From assembly GCA_026874595.1 (NCBI GenBank), contig CM049312.1:67550929-67614928 (forward strand): a stretch of 64,000 nt of DNA, read 5' to 3'. The stretch comes from Sipunculus nudus. Taxonomy: Eukaryota; Annelida; Sipuncula; Golfingiida; Sipunculidae. Position numbers and translations under genes: made by a program. Shown here one piece after another: positions 58,423 through 64,000 of this stretch (the first letter of the stretch is position 1; the number at the start of each line of letters is the position of its first letter). The notes under the pieces were generated by a model that saw only the letters and a program-made list of their open reading frames with translations, was not told where the DNA came from and did not search any database.

Positions 58423-58709
58423 TGTAGCGTGTTCAGGGGCAGGGTACCAGTCTAATCGAAGAGGGAGAGGGCCAGTCTACTGATAACGTTGTGACTACGT
58501 TGTTCACTGGTGCGAGCGAGGAGACAGATCTGGAGTAAGATAAGTACTAAATTGCTGTATTAAAGTTATTGTTACAGTTGACCTGTGCTAGTTGTGTCTG
58601 CTCTCGCCCAAGTAAAAACACCCCACCCTCTAATTTCGTTCAGCCCTGTTTATCGTTCAGTCAGGAAGCTTGCGGGGTTTATGACTTGGGAAGTAAGAAA
58701 AACGGTACA
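58423..58709 (+). mobile_element. LTR of a Gypsy-like retrotransposon (remnant)
   Basis: A 287-bp segment bounded by TGTAGCGTG and CGGTACA (TG...CA ends). Inside is GTATTAAAG, a possible poly(A)/transcription region, followed by pyrimidine-rich sequence. Five bases after its end lies a primer-binding site, which is the main support for calling it a 5' LTR. No second LTR and no gag or pol frame was found downstream, so the element is truncated. Confidence 0.5.
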
Positions 58710-58714
58710 TATAT

Positions 58715-58732
58715 TGGCACCCAACGTGGGGC
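58715..58732 (+). promoter_or_regulatory. Primer-binding site, tRNA-Lys type
   Basis: TGGCACCCAACGTGGGGC closely matches the PBS complementary to the 3' end of tRNA-Lys used by many LTR retroelements (TGGCGCCCAACGTGGGGC from memory, one difference). Confidence 0.6.
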
Positions 58733-60120
58733 TAGAAGTGCTTTCCGACGTACAGACGACGGACGACGCAGCATCAACGAATCAGCTAACAGGATCCCTA
58801 AAAATCAACAGAGTAGTTCGAGAAAATTATCCAATTATGAGTTTTTCGTTTACCTTTCTCGTTGTTATTAAATGCATTTGAATGTTAGCATCTATTTGTG
58901 TCTTCATTTTATGACTGATCATTTATTTGAGAATTATTGCACTTGTACAAACTTCTCATGTTAATCCCTATATGATACCTTAAAAGAGATTATTTATATA
59001 CACGTCTTATTTTTATTTATAAATCGGTTGATAGAAAAATTCAATGCTCAGATTTATTCCCTTAATGTGAAGTCCCCATTCTTTCTGCTTGCTTTAGAGA
59101 AGTCTTTATTTGCTGAGTTAAATAAACCGCCGTCCAAGATTTATCATTTATTTATCAGCGTTGGTTGAATCGTCTGTCAGCAGTTGTACTCAAAATTTAT
59201 GGATGGACTTTCATGAAATTACAAGGAGACCAAGAAAGAACAAACAAACGTTTTAAAGTTTTCCTTGATCACCATAATATTTTTCTTTACCATTGTGAAA
59301 TAAAACCGAGACCGTCTTTATTAACTGGTATCAGGGGAACCTTTGATTGTCAATTTCCAAAAGGGGCGCGCAGACCGTTGATGCACTTTCGAGTTGTAGC
59401 GCCATATCGGTCCTCTGACATCACGACCAGATTATTGGCCTGCCAGAAGTAGGTTTACCAGCCCCTTAACATTGTCTGCTGAGTCGGGTTGTCACGGCTA
59501 CCGATATATCGTGTTGGTGATCCGTGCCACATATTTCTCTGGAATTAATATAGTCCTTGCGTTACAAACTGTAAATTCACAAAATCAAAATACACATAGT
59601 ATGGATTGTCTGACCTTTAAGTCTGCATAAACGTTTTGTCTTAACTTTGTCCATGGGTTTCCAGTTTAAACCATGTCTATTAAAAATTATTTTAAAAGCG
59701 TATCAGTACCCGTTCACAATAATTTCACAATTTACAAAAATATCACAACGTATATGAAGTGGAAAAGTGCAAAAGATATATTTTGATATTTAGCCGTGGT
59801 GTCATGTGTTGTTAGTTTCCAGTCTGCAAATTATTGAATGTTAGATTGAAACTACGACTGCATGTTTACAAGAGATTGAATGTAACCCTGGCCGTACCTT
59901 AATACCTCTTTCTTGAATCCATCAATAACTGTTGATTTGTTAATAATCATCATTCTAAATTTCAGAATTGAAACAGGGCAGTTTTCGTTTTAAAAACGGC
60001 AAAGAATTCTGACTTTTGTTGTAGGTATAAAGTGATTTAAATTCAGGAAATGTATCCAGCGATTTAACCATTATAGCATTTTGAACACCAAAGGTAAATA
60101 CTATATATATACATATATAT
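58733..60120. other. Non-coding stretch
   Basis: A 95-codon frame at 59165-59452 has no recognisable motif and no splice or repeat support. The region is otherwise AT-rich. The first part may be leader sequence of the LTR element. Confidence 0.35.
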
Positions 60121-60121
60121 A

Positions 60122-60402
60122 TAGTCAATGAACATAAAAAGAAGAGAGACATCAACGCCAACATTTCAAACAATCATATTATTTGGATAACATGAACAGA
60201 TTGTTGCTAAATTTTCAGCTACCCCTGTAGCCTTCGTCAGAGCGAGTGACTAACTGTAAACAAAGCTGATAGTGTGACCCTTCGCTAGGTCAACAGGGGT
60301 AGCTGAAAATTTAGCAACAATATGTCCATGTTATCCAAATAATATGATTGTTTGAAATGTTGGCGTTGATGTCTCTCTTCTTTTTATGTTCATTGACTGT
60401 CT
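60122..60402. repeat. Near-perfect inverted repeat, ~108-bp arms
   Basis: 60122-60229 (AGTCAATGAACATAAAAAGA...) and the reverse complement of about 60293-60400 differ at only two or three positions. A ~63-base loop separates them. The arm carries CTGACGAAGGCTACAGGGG-like wording (minus strand, 60220-60240) like that at the ends of some Penelope-like elements. It is flanked by (AT)n arrays on both sides. A long hairpin would form if transcribed. Confidence 0.85.
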
Positions 60403-60426
60403 TAAGCCAGCACCCGGAGAATTTTG

Positions 60427-60429
<3 letters not shown>

Positions 60430-60494
<65 letters not shown>

Positions 60495-60522
60495 ACAAAT
60501 GATTATGGCAAGTGCCTGCACC

Positions 60523-60555
<33 letters not shown>
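60430..60555. repeat. (AT)n arrays
   Basis: Two TA dinucleotide arrays (60430-60490 and about 60526-60555), followed by poly(C) 60576-60590 and (CA)n. Confidence 0.9.
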
Positions 60556-60558
<3 letters not shown>

Positions 60559-60619
60559 TATGGAAAGTCACACTAGCCCCCCCCCCCCCCCACACACACA
60601 CACACGTACGCACTTGCAG

Positions 60620-62100
60620 AATCGTGGTCCGCCCCTGTGTGTTTAACAAACGGAATATTCTTTAAAAGGGCCGTTTGTGGCTCTTGGCTCGTCTCGTCTA
60701 TGTCGTCCTGGTGAGATCTTGGTTCATCAGTAGAGGTTGATAGAACTCCGCTGGTTGAACGTCGCTCATGAGTACTTGACTTGCCAGGTCTTGTCAGAAA
60801 GTCGGTGGATTGACTCCTGTTGACTTAACCGTGAATAAAATACTAAGTAGAATGTAAGGCTCCTAGTGATGAATTGACAAAGAATACATGTGATCTCACA
60901 ACCCAAACTGATAATCCTAAGGTTATGAGTTATTTCCTGTATCGTGAACAAGTACTTTATTCTTGCACATGGTAGGTGTTGGTAGAAAGTATACCAAAAA
61001 GCCAATGATTTTTTTTTCAAGCGACAGCGTACTTGTAGGCCTTGAGGCGTGTTTTTTGCCAAATTTGGCACAAGTTCGAAGCAACTCCAGGGGTGTGCAA
61101 ATTCCAAAATAAATAAGCACCAGAAGGGAAAGGATTAGCACACCAAGGTGCGAGTGGAGCCCTAAGGGGTGGAGGGTGTCGGAGGGGGGTGTCCCTCGCC
61201 CGCTTTGTGGAAAATTTTTAAAATTCAGTCCCCAATATATGCAATTTTATGCACTCTAAAAGGTAGAAACTTTGTAAAAATGTATGCAAGTTTTATTATT
61301 GTATACATTAAGTATCATTTACACAATGCCGTTTGAATAGAGGTAGAACCGTTATCTTGTACTTTAACATTACAATATGAAGAAAATCGTGAAAACCTAT
61401 TTTACATTTTACGTTCATGTAGTACACCTTATCTTGCATGTATGAGCTAATTTCAATTAAAAAAAATACAAGAACTGTTCAATTTTATCTAAAGCATTGG
61501 TAAAATAAAAAGTGAAAAATCGCCTAAATGCATATTTTGGGCCACAATAGTCTGTATATCATATGATTTTTTTTTTAGTGATGGTCTTATAAGCCGTGAT
61601 GGTACCGCGATGCATAATTTACAAGGTAAACAAAACATTTTGCTGATAGAACGCAGTTTGACCCAGAAGGGTAGGATCATGTATATCTCCGCAGTTTCAA
61701 GCGGATAAATTCAACGTCTTGCATACAATGCTTACACGTGTGACAGTGGTGCTGGACCAGGCTTCCCCTTGGCCTTCAACACGCGCATGCAGCAACGTAA
61801 AATTCTATGTTTTGTGTTCTTTAGCTGTCAGCAGAAGGCCACTGATTGCAGACACCCCCGTGGAAACATGGGAGGAGTCCCAATCAATATGCGTTTAGTG
61901 CACATGTCGTGGCAGCGCTGAATGGACCGGACCGAAACTAGGGGTGGCAGGGTCAACAGATATGAATGACACGATGCTAAAGAAACGTTTGCAGATCGAT
62001 TAGCAACAGAGACTTTCGTATTTTAGCCCAGTAAATTCGCATTTATTTGCGAAATGCGAGTGATTGCACATCCCTGAATTTGTTTAAGAACTGACCATCT
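60620..62100. other. Non-coding stretch with a GGAGGGGGGTGTCC repeat fragment
   Basis: Includes GGTCCGCCCCTGTGTG (about 60626), another degenerate GGGGCG-type end, and a purine-rich block at 61140-61200. CpG content rises from about 61720 toward the candidate promoter at 62100-62190. No exon recognised. Confidence 0.4.
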
Positions 62101-62192
62101 CAGTTGGCCGGATCGTATCTGCATTCGCTGGAGAGTGGGCGTGTCAGAGTCGGCCAATCAGAAAACGCTTTTTATCAATAACTGACATTACC
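62100..62192 (+). promoter_or_regulatory. Candidate promoter with CCAAT box
   Basis: CpG-rich DNA with GGGCGTGTC and GGCCAATCAG (about 62150-62160) some 40 bases upstream of an ATG in good context (ATTACCATGC). Position and motifs only. Confidence 0.3.
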
Positions 62193-62265
62193 ATGCGGCC
62201 AGAAAGTAAACATAGCGATGTGTGCCGCTTACCGGCAATATTGACTAAAGTTTGTGTTTATTTGA
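62193..62265 (+). CDS. Candidate first coding exon, unknown gene
   Basis: ATG with A at -3 opens 24 codons beginning MRPESKHSDVCRLPAILTKV, then one further base and GTAAGTTC, a strong splice donor (phase 1). Upstream is CpG-rich with a CCAAT box. No family is recognised from so short a segment, and no downstream exon was identified to 64000. It could equally be chance; the case rests on the combination of promoter-like context, start context and donor. Confidence 0.25.
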
Positions 62266-63089
62266 GTAAGTTCTTTTAACTTTCATGTAATGCATTATTG
62301 AATGAGTACTATTGGCTTTCTCCCGTTTTTTAATGGCCTTTATGTGTGTGTACTGGTCGCTTGTTGGTTGTACGTTTCATTGTTCAATCAACAAGGCTTG
62401 CTGCAGTCATAGATCAAGATAACCATGCATTATCAATACAGTCCGTATGTGTCGGACTGCTACAAGGCCAGTCAAATTGACAGAGGCTCGGGGGTTAGAC
62501 CCAGTAATGACTCTGTGGTATATGGGATGTGTGTCTGTGAGTGTGTGTGTGTGGGGGGGGGGGGGGGACCACACGATGAAATAACCCAAGGTTTTAAACA
62601 CACATTCCCTGCGTTAAAACAGGCTTGTCACGACCACGAGACGTTATAATATCAGAATTTTTATTGATCTCATATTTCAATTAACTTCTGTCATGAGAAA
62701 GCCATCATGAAGAAGAGAGCACGCCATTTACAGACTATAGTCCATAAAATCCCTATAGCTCTATAGCCAATGATATTGTGTTTACGAGTGTACCATAGAC
62801 ACAAGAAAACACACGGATCAGTTAAATATGGATATGAAATATGGGAAAACACGCTGAAAAAAGGGCCAATTTTAGCTGGATCCAGAACTGCATTTTAAAT
62901 GCAGAAATTTTAGAAAAGTTTATTTTTATCCTAATTTATTTTTGTGCAGGTAACCGCATTAAGTTTGTATGCTTTGTTATCTAATTTATATTATTTCCAT
63001 TTCGATTTGGGAAAAGTCTGGTCTGTGATGTATAATCATCTCCGTTGCTGTTTCATTGCACTGAGGAACCCCAAACGTGGCATTGGTTT
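62266..63089. other. Non-coding stretch
   Basis: Contains (GT)n plus poly(G) at about 62535-62568. GGCTCGGGGGTTAGACCC near 62483 weakly resembles a Pol III B box, without a matching A box. Confidence 0.4.
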
Positions 63090-63240
63090 GCGAGTGATAC
63101 TCGATTATCGGGCACATCCTTCTCATTAAGCCCAGACAGCTCCCCGTGGGTGGGTTCTCACCTTGATAAAATCTCACCGCTGTTCTCCGGAGCTTTGACC
63201 TCGCGTCTTGTAACTCTGAGTCTTGTGCTCTGCCCAAAGA
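63090..63240 (-). mobile_element. tRNA-derived SINE, copy 2 (degraded)
   Basis: Aligns in the same orientation with 19484-19650: CATTAAGCCCAGACAGC for CATTAAGCCTGCAGAGC, then GGTGGGTTCTCACC, AAAATCTCACCGC, TTTGACCTCGCGTCTTG and TCTTGTGCTCTGCC for the tRNA-like part. The B box is badly eroded, so it is older or less constrained than copy 1. Confidence 0.55.
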
Positions 63241-64000
63241 ACATAAAAACCGGTCTATACCATGGCTGTATACATGAATAATTAGAAATACATGTATATA
63301 TTTGAAAACGTTTAGCATTACTTTTAAGAGATACTAAAATGTGTGTATGTTTATATTACACAATTGCTATATATTGTAGCACTTCTTTGTTAATTTTTTA
63401 GACTTCAAAGCTGCCATTTATACCTTTAGTTATATGACCGTGAGTTGTTAATCGTAATACGAAGTATTTGTACTTTTCTACAAGACTGACAATATTTTGG
63501 CAAATATTTCTCAGACTAATGCTTTTGTCAGATCCTTTCTAATTTAAACCGAGCCCTGGGAATATTCTGTAAAGACTGGTACCACAAGCAAACTTTTCAT
63601 AACCCTTTACTTAGACATAATTTAGAATCGGTATTTTATTTGTAAAACATTCTATATTGTCTGTTCACATATATTTTATGTTAGGGACTACGATCCGTCC
63701 GTGTTATGGAAAACAGTGATGAATTGCGATGTTGCAGGGTTTTGAGGTAATGCCTGAATCTCAGTGACAGACGCTAGCTTATTGTTATGACAAAATGTGA
63801 CGGACTGACATCTTTAAATGGTTGGCCGTGTGTTGCCATCTTGAAAGCACTTATCTTTTTGGTGATAGATACCGGTGTGATCAGTTCTGATCTTTAAGGG
63901 TTAGGGATTTCAGTAATGGGGATTAAAATACAAATGACAGCATGAAAAGAGAAAATCACACCAAAATCAAATCGATTCTTTACTGGCCCATTCCCAAATG
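63241..64000. other. Non-coding stretch to window end
   Basis: AT-rich; no gene or repeat recognised. Confidence 0.4.

Noticed and set aside
59165-59452. 95-codon plus-strand frame
   Set aside because: No recognisable motif, no splice signals and no repeat partner; likely chance.
62440-62500. Second tRNA-like element near GGGGGTTAGACCC
   Set aside because: Only a weak B-box match and no A box at the right distance.

Overview
This is metazoan nuclear DNA, most likely from a lophotrochozoan and probably a bivalve or other mollusc. The inference rests on AT-rich, intron-bearing sequence with GT-AG splice sites, dense AT/CA microsatellites and poly(G/C) tracts, many small inverted-repeat transposons, tRNA-derived SINEs, a CR1/L2-like LINE, and a lineage-expanded secreted C-type lectin family. 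No operons, CRISPR arrays, rRNA genes or clear functional tRNA genes were seen.

Layout. At 1-7650 there is mostly repeat-bearing intronic or intergenic DNA, including a 1.2 kb element with long terminal inverted repeats that carries a degraded Ulp1-like (C48) peptidase fragment (5791-7007). A short first coding exon on the minus strand (7653-7710) reads like the N-terminus of a USP32-type deubiquitinase; if so, the left 7.6 kb is its intron 1. At 8.2-12.5 kb lie simple repeats, a TTAA-flanked MITE and a striking CpG-rich palindrome built from two inverted copies of a 450-490 bp element. At 14.1-18.6 kb there is one nearly full-length non-LTR retrotransposon, broken by a nonsense codon and two frameshifts. 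At 19.5-25.9 kb are a SINE and several MITEs.

The main coding content is at 25.9-55.3 kb. It is a three-unit direct tandem duplication with a period of about 9-10 kb. Each unit holds one complete four-exon minus-strand gene for a secreted 243-residue protein: signal peptide, PAN/apple-like module, then a long-form C-type lectin domain. All introns are phase 1. Units 1 and 2 are very similar; unit 3 is more diverged, carries a 2.1 kb insertion and lacks the distal 1.4 kb. All three reading frames are intact. The domains keep an EPN motif but lack the second canonical disulfide of the C-type lectin fold.

At 55.3-64 kb there is a minus-strand LINE fragment, a degenerate 110-125 bp tandem repeat, an LTR plus primer-binding-site remnant, a near-perfect 108 bp-arm inverted repeat, a possible first exon with a CCAAT-box upstream region (62193-62265) and a second SINE copy. 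All similarity statements come from reading the sequence by eye; no database search or alignment program was run.
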